Source: Tretioscincus oriximinensis (lineage: Eukaryota; Chordata; Lepidosauria; Squamata; Gymnophthalmidae). Taken from it: a DNA stretch of 64,000 bases. The stretch spans positions 406,684 through 470,683 of the forward strand of contig JAJVDF010000365.1 in NCBI GenBank assembly GCA_022410635.1, in the 5' to 3' direction. Below, piece after piece: positions 53,641-63,519 of the stretch. Under the pieces are notes generated by a model that had not been told where the DNA came from, did not search any database, and was given only the letters and a program-made list of their open reading frames with translations. A program made the position numbers and the translations under genes. Position 1 is the first letter of the stretch. The number at the start of each line of letters is the position of its first letter.

Positions 53641-53930
53641 GGGAAGATCCTGGTTCTGTGGGGTCATAGTCGTATCAGGGTTTTGTAGGGGGACTATTAC
53701 TGTATGGGGCAATTACGGTTGTGTGGGGAGATATTAGGTCTATGGGAAGATCCTGCTTCTGTGGATCATAGTTGTATAGGGGTTAGGGTTGTGTAGGGGG
53801 ACTATTCGTACAGGGGAATTATTGTTTTGTGGGGAACTGATTCTATGGGAGCCATTATGGTTCTATGGAGGGTTATGGTTGTATGTTGGTTCTGTGTGGT
53901 ATATGGGGATTGCAGTTGTTATGTGGGTGT
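53640..53930 (+). repeat. G-rich minisatellite, right part
   Basis: The same units resume (ggttctgtggggtcatag, gggttttgtagggggactatta, ggttgtgtggggagatatta, ggttctatggag). Together with the left part the array spans about 650 bp of repeat. Confidence 0.8.
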
Positions 53931-53934
53931 TATG

Positions 53935-54050
53935 TTCTGCTGCTTGAGACTACCCAGAAGCAACTAGTGGACCACTGTGTGAGCCAGGACACGGCACCAG
54001 ATGTTTTGTGGCCTATCCAGCAGGGCTTCTCTCATGTAGGTTAAAGATTG
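53935..54050 (+). mobile_element. CR1-like 3' fragment
   Basis: gctgcttgagactacccagaagcaactagtggaccactgtgtgagcc ... cagcagggcttctctcatgt. Confidence 0.55.
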
Positions 54051-54555
54051 AAGATAAATGAGGAGAGATATTGGGAGTATGGGGAAATAGGATTGTATGG
54101 GGCAGGATAAACATGCAAATGAATAAATTAATATTCAATTTTATTTTAATGGTGCGGCGATAGGTAACAGTGAGTCATCTTGTTTCAAGAATGGATTACA
54201 TTTTTAAGTAAAGTTTAAAGAAATGAGCACTTTTACTTTTTATTTAGAAGACTTTTCCTTTCACAAAACACGGTGTAGATTTGACAATTGAATCTTTCCC
54301 TCAAGCCAGTGGGAGGATTTAGAAGAAAAGACTGTGGCCCTGCCACAACAGCAAAGAAAGATGAGGAAACCAATCAGGTTGGTGTGATTGTGGTTACTTT
54401 TATTTTTCTGCACACCATTCTAGTTACACAACAACCTTAGAAGGGAGGTCCATGAACCGAAAGTTATCTAATGGTCCTCCAAGGTTAATTAGAAATTTGA
54501 ATTTTGAATTCCAGGCTTTTAGTCCAGCATTTATATGATAACTAGTGGAATAAGC
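54051..54555. other. Unassigned sequence
   Basis: No repeat or exon that I can support. Confidence 0.3.
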
Positions 54556-54559
54556 CCAT

Positions 54560-55000
54560 TGTCTGAGTTTAATGTCATGGTGGGGGGGGTCTATCTTACT
54601 CTTTCCCACTTCATGTTCCTCCTTCTTTCTTCCTGTGTTGTTCCTTCCCTGTTCCTGCTACTATGCTGGGTTCCAGAATGTTGATGACATCATTCCAGGC
54701 CCTGGGATTTGTCCAAATATTGTCCAATCGCAGAGCTTTCAGGACCTATCGTGACTCCAGAAAATATATCGATAACTGTACACGTTTTTAAAAATAAGAG
54801 TGCCCGCAACCTAGCAAGCAAAGAGTCATTCGATCCCCACCCTCTCTCTGGAAGTAAGTATTGCCAACTCACTTCTGTGACACAGCCAAGAAAATGGCAC
54901 AGAGGTTCAGTCAACGAGGAGTCAGCCTCAACTCATAGGAATCCAGTCCCAACAACAGCAACCACTAAAACTACAACAGGAAGTTCTACTGAAACTTAAC
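54560..55000 (+). repeat. Pyrimidine-rich repeat scrap and BovB-like tail
   Basis: 54560-54740 resembles the 55655 family (ttcctccttctttcttcc). 54905-54990 (ggttcagtcaacgaggagtcagcctcaactcataggaatccagtcccaacaacagcaacca) resembles the BovB/BovB-SINE 3' tail. Confidence 0.4.
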
Positions 55001-55650
55001 ATAAGTCATCCTGTACATTTTTTTATCCTCCCAAGAATTAAGAATGCAAATATTCTGTTCTTCTTGGCGTTTTTTATCCTGACCCAACCCCTGCGCAGGG
55101 AAATCTGGATTGACAGATCAATATCTGTGACCTCAAACCACATCCCAAACACAGAATTTCTTTTGAGGCTCCTTTCCCCCCCTGAAGGGTCAGAGGAAGG
55201 ATGTCCCTGCTGCAGCTTCAGGTCTTCTAATGTCCTTGAGAACATTATTATCATCTCTATAAATAACATGGAAAGTATTTTAGTCTTTGAAAATATCACG
55301 GAGGCTTTGGGCCAACCCGTGTATTAAGATATAGACCTCTTTCCAGAAATCCGTTGGCTCTTTCCCAAGCCCATTTTCGTGGCTGATGTCTGGCAGCAGA
55401 CGTAACAATCAAGGAAAGCACTGAAAGGGAGGACGTAGTTAGCGGTGACTAGGGTTGTCTGCCTTGCCCCACAGCCAGTCATCGGATCCATGGGCAATTT
55501 TCAGAAGCTGCAGGCCTATACAAAAATAATAATGTACAAGTTAGGTGGATTGTAGCCTCTGAAAGCTTCTCGCTTAATAATTGTTATTCTTTAAGGTGTG
55601 ACCAGCTTCTGAATTGTTCTTTCCTGTTGCAGGCTGAGGGTTACTCCCCT
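55000..55650. other. Unassigned sequence
   Basis: Open frames on both strands at 55006-55327 show no recognisable domain; no repeat was matched. Confidence 0.3.
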
Positions 55651-55654
55651 AGAT

Positions 55655-56320
55655 ATGGAACTAGCCCGTTGCGTTACGATAATGGAGTGGGCTCTAGCCT
55701 TCCATCCCCTTGCCTCCCATCCACTCCTCCACCCACTCCTTCTCTCCCTTGCCCCCTCCTTTGCCCCTTTCACTTGCTGCTTCTTTGTTTCGTTCCTTTC
55801 GTTCCATTTTCCTTTCCTTCATTCCCTTCTTTATTTTTCCTTCTCTATCTTCCTTCCCTTCCATCTTTCATCCATTTCATTCATTTCTTTTCTTCCTTCC
55901 TTTCCCTCCCAGTCCTTGTTCCAGTACTGAACCTGGAGAAGTTCTCACATCTTTCCATGCAGAAAACTGCCCATTTATTACTTCCCTCTGTTTTCTGACT
56001 TTTAGCCAATTTCCAACCCAGAACTCTGGCCTCTGGAGGCTGTCAAAGTTCTGAGTCATGTCATTGGTCTACGGAGGCTGCCAGAGTTCTGAGCACTGTC
56101 ATTGGTCTATGGAGGCTACCAAAGTTCTGAGCCCTGTCATTGGTCTATGGAGGCTGCCAAGGTTCTGAGTCCTGTCATTGGTCTACGGAGGCTGCCAAAG
56201 TTCTGAGCCCTGTCATTGGTCTACGGAGGCTGCCAAAGTTCTGAGCCCTGTCATTGGTCATTATACCTCAGAATATTGAGCTCTCCCTCATGCCTTTTAT
56301 TACTTATTAAAGCTCTGCAA
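55655..56320 (+). repeat. Pyrimidine-rich interspersed repeat with expanded 3' end
   Basis: gcgttacgataatggagtgggctctagcc, (CTTCC) body, tactgaacctggagaa, agaaaactgcccatttattact, then the tandem array 56030-56262 and the normal end tcattataectcag-like block (cattatacctcagaatattgagctctccc). Confidence 0.65.
56030..56262 (+). repeat. Tandem array, 38-bp unit, six copies
   Basis: The unit ggaggctgccaaagttctgagccctgtcattggtctac is repeated six times with few changes. Each unit carries an ATTGG (inverted CCAAT). Confidence 0.9.
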
Positions 56321-56434
56321 GTGAACTATGGAATCTGATTTACTTGCAGTGTTTATTTTATTGTCCCAACAGGCCTTTGAGGTAGGGTAGGCTGAAAAGT
56401 GTTGGCTGGCCTGAGCTCACCCAAACTAGAGATT

Positions 56435-56600
56435 TGAACTAGGGTTACCACAAATAAACTTTGAGCTTCAATGATTGTGGGAAAGCAGATTCTGTTCACC
56501 AGACATTGTAAACTTTATAAACATTTCTCTTTTCTACATCTATTGAAGTTGCAAAATTCTTGTCTTGTTTTTTCTCCCTTGTTACCCTAATCTGAACCCA
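56435..56600. mobile_element. Palindromic MITE, related to copies 1-3
   Basis: It starts agggttaccacaaataaactt and ends tcttgttttttctcccttgttaccct, with the inner taaacatttctcttttctacatctattgaag. Confidence 0.45.
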
Positions 56601-56754
56601 TCCCCTTTTTGCACTAGACCTTGTTCCAGAACATATCTTGGAATAGGGACATGCCATCCCCATGCTTGTACAGATTATGGCTGATTTTGCCGGGTGCTTG
56701 TCATAGTCTGTACAAGTGCTATTCTGGGATATCATTCAGAGTGAGGGCCAGTTC

Positions 56755-57000
56755 ATGAAGAAGGAGAAGAAAAATAATTTGGTTTTATACCCCACATTTC
56801 TCACCCAAAGGGACTCGTGTGGCTTACAAGATCAGTTTTCACCCGAAAGCTTACATCTATTCCATCTTCCCTACCACATTTGTGGCAGTACCCATTAATC
56901 TAATTGCAGAGTGCATTCTCAAAATGCTTTTGAACACTTTGCAAATGTGGTAGAGAAGATGGCCAGTAGAGACCACTCACCCTTCTTCAGGGCCGGCATA
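56755..57000 (-). mobile_element. tRNA-derived SINE
   Basis: ttggttttataccccacatttctcacccaaagggactcg, ttccatcttccctaccaca, gtacccattaatctaattgc. Confidence 0.65.
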
Positions 57001-57414
57001 GGGCTTTGAGAATGGATCTCTGGATTGAAAGAGCACTTCTTATGGTCTGTGCCTCAAAGGTCATAGTTCAATGTCAAATGTCCTTTCTATCCTGAACTTT
57101 ATTCTGGATTAAATCCCAAAATAAGGTCCAGTACAGAAAGGACATTTGTACATAAATGACTATTGTCTGAATGCTAGGGTAGATTGTGGCAGGCCCATTT
57201 ATAGCCTGCTGTCTTCTGTGCTAGTGTGTAGATGGCAGATTTCTATTCTGGAATATAATCTGCATTAAAGTTCAGTGTAGAAAAGGCCTAAGACTCCAGT
57301 CCTCAAAACATTTTGCTTCTTGAGATTAAGGATAAAATGTGTCTGTGAAGGCCAAACATGACGAGCAAATGAAAGAATATCTTCTAAATTTTATATGAGA
57401 GTTTATAGGCAGGT
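57001..57414. other. Unassigned sequence, possible MITE
   Basis: aatgtcctttctatcctgaac and gtacagaaaggacatttgt are inverted copies (57080-57150), so a degraded foldback element may be present. Confidence 0.35.
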
Positions 57415-57785
57415 CCCCCAGCCAACTTCCTGTAAGCAGAAAAAATGTTTCCTACGGATGCAGATTGACTAAAGAGACTTCCTTCCTCTTAGGGCTAGCT
57501 GCAATGCAATCTGGGAACTGTAGTCCACAGGGCCCCTACAGGCTGGGTTGAAGAGGCTGCCTGCTGCTTAGACTACACTTCCCAGCAGGTCCTGCTGCCA
57601 GCACAACAACAGCTTGGTTTTACTTTTTTCACATTTGGACTTCTGCTGCCGCTACTACTGCCAGCTTCGTGAAGCAGCTGGGCATCCAAGCTTTTATAAG
57701 AAAAAAAGGCATAGAAAAGCAGGTAGAAATACAACTTAAACCATAAAACAGGAAACAAAAATTCTGCCAGGAAGTAAGCTTTCAG
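57415..57785 (+). repeat. Unclassified ~370-bp interspersed repeat (reference copy)
   Basis: The best full copy of the family listed at 1404, 38440, 44940 and 51775. Blocks: gccaacttcctgtaagcagaaaaaatgtttcc, ctgggaactgtagtcc, cttgaagaggctgc-type centre, ctgggcatccaagctttta, aggaagtaagc. No coding potential. Confidence 0.65.
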
Positions 57786-57959
57786 TTTGTTATTATTTAT
57801 GTCTGGCACCTGTTCTGTAGTGTATTGCTATTGTATTACTTTTTAATATTTAGAAATACATCAGGTACTGTGCGTTTATTTCAGCCTTTGACATAGGAAA
57901 TGTACAGTGGTAGGTGTAAGATGTAGATTTCCAAGAAGCTGGGTAAGCTTGGGGACAGA

Positions 57960-58060
57960 GTATCTAGCTAAGGATCTCGTAGCACCTTAAAGACTAAAAG
58001 AAAAGGGTAAGAAGCAGGAGCTTTCGTTGATAAATTCACTTCTGCAGATGCTAGGGAATA
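57960..58060 (-). mobile_element. PLE tail fragment, second subfamily
   Basis: ctcgtagcaccttaaagacta followed by aggagctttcgttgataaattcacttctgcag. It abuts a SINE at 58070. Confidence 0.5.
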
Positions 58061-58069
58061 ATTGGTGTA

Positions 58070-58312
58070 GCGGTTAGAGTGTCAGACTCGCATCTGGGAA
58101 TCTCCCGGTTCAATTCCCCACTTCTCCATGAAAGCCAGCTGGGTGACCTTGGGCCAGTCACAGTTCTTTAGAACTCTCTCAGCCCCACTTACTTCACAGG
58201 GTGTCTGTTGTGGAGAAAGCACCAAAAGCTATGTGTGCCACCCTATGGTTGGCTGCCCTGAGACCTTCAGGTATAGGTCGGGATACAAGTACAAATAAAT
58301 AAATAATTGTTG
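58070..58312 (+). mobile_element. tRNA-derived SINE with LINE-like tail, full length
   Basis: Box A tggtgtagcggttagagt, box B cggttcaattccc, body ccagctgggtgaccttgggccagtcac, and a tail (ccctgagaccttcaggtataggtcgggatacaagtacaaataaataaataa) like the 3' end of the L2-like LINEs. That is the usual sign of a SINE using a LINE's reverse transcriptase. Confidence 0.85.
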
Positions 58313-58855
58313 AGGGGCAGACCATTAGTTAAATCAAACTGGGTGCTGGAATAACAATCGGAGTCAGCTACGTCCCTGTTGGGATCTTGCTTTCAGCCAT
58401 CAAAATAGTACTTGAGCTTCTGTTCCTTTTTCCCATAATTTGAGGTCTTGCAGGGCTATGGGGAAGATATATGATGGAGCTGTCATAACTCTGTATGCAG
58501 AAGTCCTCATTCTGAACTCTCACCTCTGTGTATACCTAAAAACCCAAAGTGATGGATGGTAGATTAGTTTTGATGTTAGGATTTTTGGAATTGTTTCACA
58601 AGTTTTCATGTTCAGACATATTTTTTTAAGCTTTCGAGCAGCTTTGTGCGTCACTCTGGATGACAAGATTAATTGCAGTTTCCAGGCCTTGTCTTTTGAA
58701 TTGTTGGCTTTAATTGTGTATACATTTAACCTGAGTGTGCACTTTCAGTACAGGCACTTAAGGGATAAAAAAATGCATAAAATTGTGCTATGAATGTCAG
58801 ACTTAAAAAAATGGTTATGTTGCTTTGTTGAAGTTCAGCATTTCATGCAAAACCA
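58313..58855. other. Unassigned sequence
   Basis: No supported feature. Confidence 0.3.
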
Positions 58856-58859
58856 AACA

Positions 58860-59165
58860 TTGTGGCTGCGTTCTCTCACTAGGGGAAAAAGCAGGAGTGA
58901 AAGCTGTGTGGCTTTGCACTCGGCACATGAAGTTCCCCTATAATCCACAGGGGGAGCTCTTTCTCTATAGCTGTGTTCTCACTGTGAGGGAGAAATGGGA
59001 GCAAAAGCTGTGTGGATTTGCACCGGGTGCACAAATTTCCCCTATTATCCACAGGGGAAGCTCTTTCTCTATGGTTGCGTTTTCATTAGGAGGAGAAAAC
59101 AGGAGCAAAAGCTGTATGGATTTGCACCAGGCACACGAAGTTCCCCTATAATCCACAGGGGTTGT
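58860..59165 (+). repeat. Tandem array, ~110-bp unit, three copies
   Basis: Units start ggctgcgttctcactagg (58863), gctgtgttctcactgtg (58970) and ggttgcgttttcattagg (59074). Each contains agcaaaagctgtgtgg and cccctataatccacagggg, the last being a palindromic stretch. Confidence 0.8.
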
Positions 59166-60055
59166 GTTTTCACATGTCAGTTAGGAGGTCTTCCTCAAAA
59201 GCGAATTTTTCCCAATTCGGGCTGAGTTCTGGCTACAGTTTGCTCGTAGCGGGAGTGCCTCGGCAAACGCTTCTGCGCACCACTGCTTTGCCTCCATTTT
59301 GTTTTAACTTCCGAGGAGGCAACTGCGGTTTTTAAAGGTTTTTTGGGTGTATTTGTGTGTGTTGGATTCTAGCTTTGCTGATTTTATTGAGGAGTGCAAA
59401 ATCAAAATATGCAGAATTAAACAGTCAGACTCTCTGACACTGACCACTACACCAGACTGTCCCTCTAGCCTTCTGATGCAGTCAATCAGGACTCAGTCAG
59501 CACTTGATGATACCCATCAGCAACAATTTTCCTGCTTGAGTTATCCTACAGTCATTAAAAGAAACATATTTTTACACAGCGATAAAGTCTGTTTTCCTGT
59601 GAATATCAAAACTGACTCCCTCGTGCGCTTTCTGTTACCTGATCCTGCACTGAGATTCTATATCCCCTCATTGCTTACCTGCTTGCACCATGGGGAGCCC
59701 AGAAGTCACCCTCCTAATAGTGTGCAATCTGTTTCCTGTTGATGAGCATGGAGGATTGTCAAAGGCTTAGGAAGCTATGTGCTGTTTCACTCTAACAGTG
59801 ATGGCTGGAAAGCTGATCTCCCACTGATCACAGTATCAGAGTTTATATTCTGTGCCTCACAGATTACTGCAAACGACAACTGCAATAAAAAAAAATTAAA
59901 GGAAACTTGGTGCTTGGGAAGAAAGCTATGGCAAACCTGGACAGTATATTAAAAGCTTTGTCATTCTGGTAGTAATGTGTGGCTACAAGAGCTGAACCGT
60001 AAGGATGGCTGAACACTGAAAATTGATGCTTTTGAACTTTTGAAAGTTTTTTTTA
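59166..60055. other. Unassigned sequence with a SINE scrap
   Basis: 59420-59465 (cagactctctgacactgaccactacaccagactg) is an inverted SINE head. The 131-codon plus-strand frame at 59347-59742 includes it and is not a recognised gene. Confidence 0.35.
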
Positions 60056-60061
60056 TATATA

Positions 60062-60293
60062 CAGGGTGCTTCAAAAAATGTAAACACGCTTTGAACTTCC
60101 ATAGAAAATTTATTTACTGTTCTACAAAGTTAAATTTCAGGAAATTAGAAAGCTTAAAGTCCAATGTAAATAAAACGTAAATAACAAATGTTAATAGTGT
60201 TCAAATCGGGAAATCCTGAAATTTAACTTTGTAGAACAGTAAATAAATTTTCTATGGAAGTTCAAAGTGTGTATACATTTTTGAAGCACCCTG
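60062..60293. mobile_element. Palindromic mariner-like MITE
   Basis: A 232-bp element starting CAGGGTGCTTCAAAAAATGT and ending ACATTTTTGAAGCACCCTG, flanked by TA on both sides (60060-60061, 60294-60295). The arms pair over about 85 bp (e.g. cttccatagaaaatttattt / aaataaattttctatggaag). No coding sequence. Confidence 0.88.
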
Positions 60294-60324
60294 TATTTTA
60301 AAAGAAACCCTTTGTAAGCCAATA

Positions 60325-60640
60325 TATATGGTGACTAACTTGGAAGGGGCGTGGCTAGGTATTCCTCAGGGAAGTGGGAGATGAAACTGAGCAGCAACCA
60401 ATCCCAGTTGGTGATGAGCTGAAGGGAAGGCTATTTAAGGAGAAGGGGAAATTCAGGTGGGGCTCTTTCTTTGCGCTGAGGAATAATGCCCTAAACTTCA
60501 TTATTAAAGGTGATCACCTGAATCATTCTAAGGAGAGGATTCCTGGTAAATGGGCTTGGGAGGGTAATTGCATAAGATGAACCCTAAAGCCCAGGTGAAA
60601 TAATAAAGTGAAGGGCCAGCGGGTGATGTCCTGCTTGGCA
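60325..60640 (+). mobile_element. LTR-like fragment
   Basis: Related to 4916-5060: ggtgactaacttggaaggggcgtggc, accaatccc (CCAAT), ggctatttaaggag (TATA-like, about 60431) and a later AATAAAG (about 60602). The order fits an LTR promoter and polyadenylation signal, but the termini are not defined. Confidence 0.45.
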
Positions 60641-61305
60641 GGGATCATGGGTGTCTGGCCAAGTAGTAGGAACTGGATGTTCCAGCCCCCGGGGCCTTCA
60701 CTGTATCTGACCCAAAGCTTTCCAAAATGTGGTTTCCAAATGTTAGAAATGTAAAAAAAACCAAGGCAGCACCTTTTATTATATACGGTGGATTTGTGAT
60801 AAGGCAGAAAAGTTCTGCACAAGAATCCATAAGTGTCTGTGCAGAATATGTAAGGTGATGCTTCCATATAAGTCAGAAATTTATTTATTGGGTTTGACTG
60901 ACAAGAATTTGGACAGTGTCTTTGCTTTCGAACAGCTGAGTTGGCTGAAGCTGAGGCCAGTAGAGGGCTCTCACCCCTTGCCAAGGCCAATGCATAGACT
61001 GTTGGAACACAGAGGCCCTGTCCCCACTGAGCCTTATATTCGGGGCCTGTGGATGGCAGGTTCCTATTCTGAGGCATAGTCCAGGAAAAGGCTTCATGTG
61101 GATAGGGCCAGAGATCATAACCTCTTTCACTACCATGTCTCTTGTAAGGCTCTAGTAGGCAGACCCTAATGTTGTTATATGGGTAACAATCCAGAGAAAA
61201 AGTACATGGAATCTTCTACGGAACACATGTCCCCAGGCACACAGTCTTTTGTGCCAATGCATGTTCTGCGACTGCCCCATTTGTCATGATATTTATTTAT
61301 TTATT
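60641..61305. other. Mostly unassigned; SINE scrap
   Basis: 60925-60985 (tttcgaacagctgagttggctgaagctgaggccagtagagggctctcacc) is the inverted SINE body. No gene is evident. Confidence 0.35.
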
Positions 61306-61309
61306 TGTA

Positions 61310-61505
61310 CTTGTATCCCACCCTCAGGGTGGCCAACCAAACCATTGCTTTCTCCACAACAGACACACCGTGAAGTAGGTGGGGCAGAGAGAGTTCTAAA
61401 GAACTGTGACTGGCCCAAAGTCACCCATCTGGCTTCATGGAGGAGTGGGGAATTGAACCAGGACACTACCAAGTCCAACACTCGAACCACTACACCAAAC
61501 TGATA
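61310..61505 (-). mobile_element. tRNA-derived SINE
   Basis: gtatcccaccctcagggtggccaaccaa, aactgtgactggcccaaagtcaccc, aattgaaccaggacac (box B) and cactcgaaccactacaccaaact (head). Confidence 0.75.
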
Positions 61506-61599
61506 TCAAGCTGTTTGGACCCGGCTTTGGTAAAGGCTTTCCATACATGCAATGGCAGGTAAATCCTCTAATTTGACCTGTTTTTTTTTTAAAGTATGT

Positions 61600-61735
61600 C
61601 AGTACGGTGTTGCCTTGGCCCTTGCAATTGCCGCTGTGTTGTTTTGGGTGCCAGCGTCCCTAAGTCGTCATTTGAACAGAGTTACAAACAGTTGGATAGG
61701 ACTGAACAACAACAGACAAGCAGATAGACTATAGG
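61600..61735 (+). mobile_element. BovB-like 3' tail
   Basis: gtcgtcatttgaacagagttacaaacagttggataggactgaacaacaacagac follows the BovB-derived (rcaaagagttggacacgactgaac)-type end. Confidence 0.45.
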
Positions 61736-61739
61736 TCAG

Positions 61740-62575
61740 TTGTTTCTTGCACAGCTAGATTATGGCTCAGCCCATTCCACAGGGAAGGGCAAAGGGTAAA
61801 GGTCTCGGACATCTAGTGGTAGAGAATGGAGATGGGGAACAGAAGAGTTGATTCTGCATTGCCCACCCCTCCTCCTTTTGTGGCCCCCTCCCCATGCCCA
61901 GGTCCCCCCTCCCCGCCCCCTTGCTGATTCGATGCTCATTTTGGTTACTGTTTTTACCCCTTGCTCTACTTCCATCTTGTGTGTTGCTCCCTCTAAATGT
62001 CCCTGGCTGGGTTCAGGCTTTAGGTTTTGTGGTTTATTTACTTCAGCTTCCAAAACTGTGAGTCAGGCAACTGGTAGCACATTCTCCCCCTGGGGAAAAA
62101 AGGGTGAGATTTTGCCTCGGGCCAAATCTGTTGGGATATCTGTGTTGCCACCACAGCTGATCTCCTTCTGAGAAGAGCTGAGTTTCAGTCCAAGGCTTGC
62201 CTGGTAGGCACCGTTCCTGTGGAAGGAAATATTTGTGTGCTGTTCATGTTGAAACACCTTGTAAAACTGGAGGACAAGTTGCAACCGTTCAAGTATGTAA
62301 AACAAAACGACCATGCAGTCACGGTAGGTATTCAAAAGGCATATCGATTCATCAAGGATAGGAGATCACTTCAGAGCCTAGAGGTGAACACTTAGAAGGC
62401 CCTCTCTCAAATCTTCACTTCTTGAACATTCGAGCGGGGTGAAACTATTAAGAGAATGACCAATGCGTGGCAGGTCCCTGTGGAAAGAGGAAGGGGGACA
62501 AGGAAAAGGAGGAAGATAGAGGAAAGAAGAAGGAGAACAGAAAGGAGGAGGTGAAGGAAGTGGTTTTTATAATCA
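61740..62575. other. Unassigned sequence
   Basis: C-rich around 61860-61920; no recognised repeat or gene. 62490-62560 is purine-rich. Confidence 0.3.
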
Positions 62576-62579
62576 CTGA

Positions 62580-63005
62580 GAGCTGGTTAGAGTGTCAGAC
62601 TCTTACATGGTGGCGCAGAGGTTAAGAATAACAGCCTTTTGACAGAGAGATCAGCGTTCGAGGCCTGTGTTTCTACCATGGAGAGGAGTGAGCACTCTTT
62701 ACTGCCCTTAGCTTCAGTCAACCTAGCTATCCAAAAGTAAGTAATAACAAGCAGATGAATAGGGAGCATCACAATGTGATGGGGAAGAAAGAATGTAAGC
62801 ACTTGTAAGCCGCTTTGAGTAACTTATGGTGAGGAAAAACAAGGTGTTGTTTTCCTCTTCTTTCTCCACCTCCTCCTCTTCCTCCTCTTCTTCTCAAAAG
62901 CCAGCTGGGTGACCTACTTCACAAGGTGTCTGTTGAGAAGAACAGAAGGTTATGTAAGCCGCTTTGAATCCTTTTAGGTTGAAAATAGCGGGGTCTATAT
63001 AAAAA
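62580..63005 (+). mobile_element. SINE interrupted by another SINE
   Basis: Outer copy: gagctggttagagtgtcagactctta (62580-62606) resumes at aaaagccagctgggtgacc (62895) and ends near ggtctatataaaaaccaac. Inner copy 62608-62893: atggtggcgcagaggttaag (box A), agcgttcgaggcctg (box B), its own body and a pyrimidine-rich tail. Confidence 0.75.
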
Positions 63006-63009
63006 CCAA

Positions 63010-63070
63010 CTCCTCTTCTTTTTCAAACCGGGGTCTCAAAGCAGCTTGCACACAGCCTTCTGTTTGTTTC
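63010..63070 (-). mobile_element. SINE tail scrap
   Basis: accggggtctcaaagcagcttgcacacagcc follows the inverted SINE tail pattern. Confidence 0.4.
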
Positions 63071-63310
63071 TTGATCTGTTTACACAGGCACAGCGATCCT
63101 AAACTGGATTAGCAAGCTTGTGCAAAGAGGACCTAAGATCAATCAAGCCAGTTCACTTGTACAAAAGTGGATTTAATTAGGAAAATGCAAACGGGACCTT
63201 GCAATGATGGTTAAAGAACAGTTAGCAATACCTGAAGTAATGTGATGAGTTTGCTGAATTTCTAAACTGCCACGGCCGACTCATATGTGCTGCACGGGGA
63301 ACAGATCTAC

Positions 63311-63499
63311 CTTGTCTTGTTTTAGGCCAGAGTGCACTGCAAACTGTTTCCTCCACTTCACAGTGGAAGCTGGAACTGTAGGCAGCAGTGACAGATTGTC
63401 ATTGGTGATGTCACAATAACAAGCCATGCTTAGAAGGTCTTCCAGTTTTATTTTCTTTCCATGACACTCAGCCAACAACCAAGGGTGATGTGAATCGCT
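63311..63499 (-). CDS. Possible internal exon of an unidentified minus-strand gene
   Basis: On the minus strand an acceptor (ttctgtttgcag|AGC) and a donor (GACAAG|gtagat) bound exactly 189 nt, 63 codons with no stop, phase 0 at both ends. The peptide (S-D-S-H-H-P-W ... V-K-W-R-K-Q ... K-Q-D-K) is well mixed in composition but I do not recognise it. It is non-repetitive within this window. Could be chance or an old transposon. Confidence 0.25.
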
Positions 63500-63519
63500 C
63501 TGCAAACAGAACATTTGAC

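Noticed and set aside
53371..53737. Overlapping frames of over 100 codons on both strands
   Set aside because: Both come from the L2-like insertion and the G-rich array.
52840..53930. Interstitial telomeric repeat
   Set aside because: Units are ggttgtatgggg/ggttctgtgggg with variable length, not TTAGGG tandem units.
58074..58145. tRNA gene with A and B boxes
   Set aside because: The boxes are part of a SINE with a fixed body and LINE-like tail that recurs many times in the window; no cloverleaf with an intact anticodon stem is evident.
59347..59742. A 131-codon plus-strand gene
   Set aside because: It includes an inverted SINE head, has no known domain, and no splice or promoter context.
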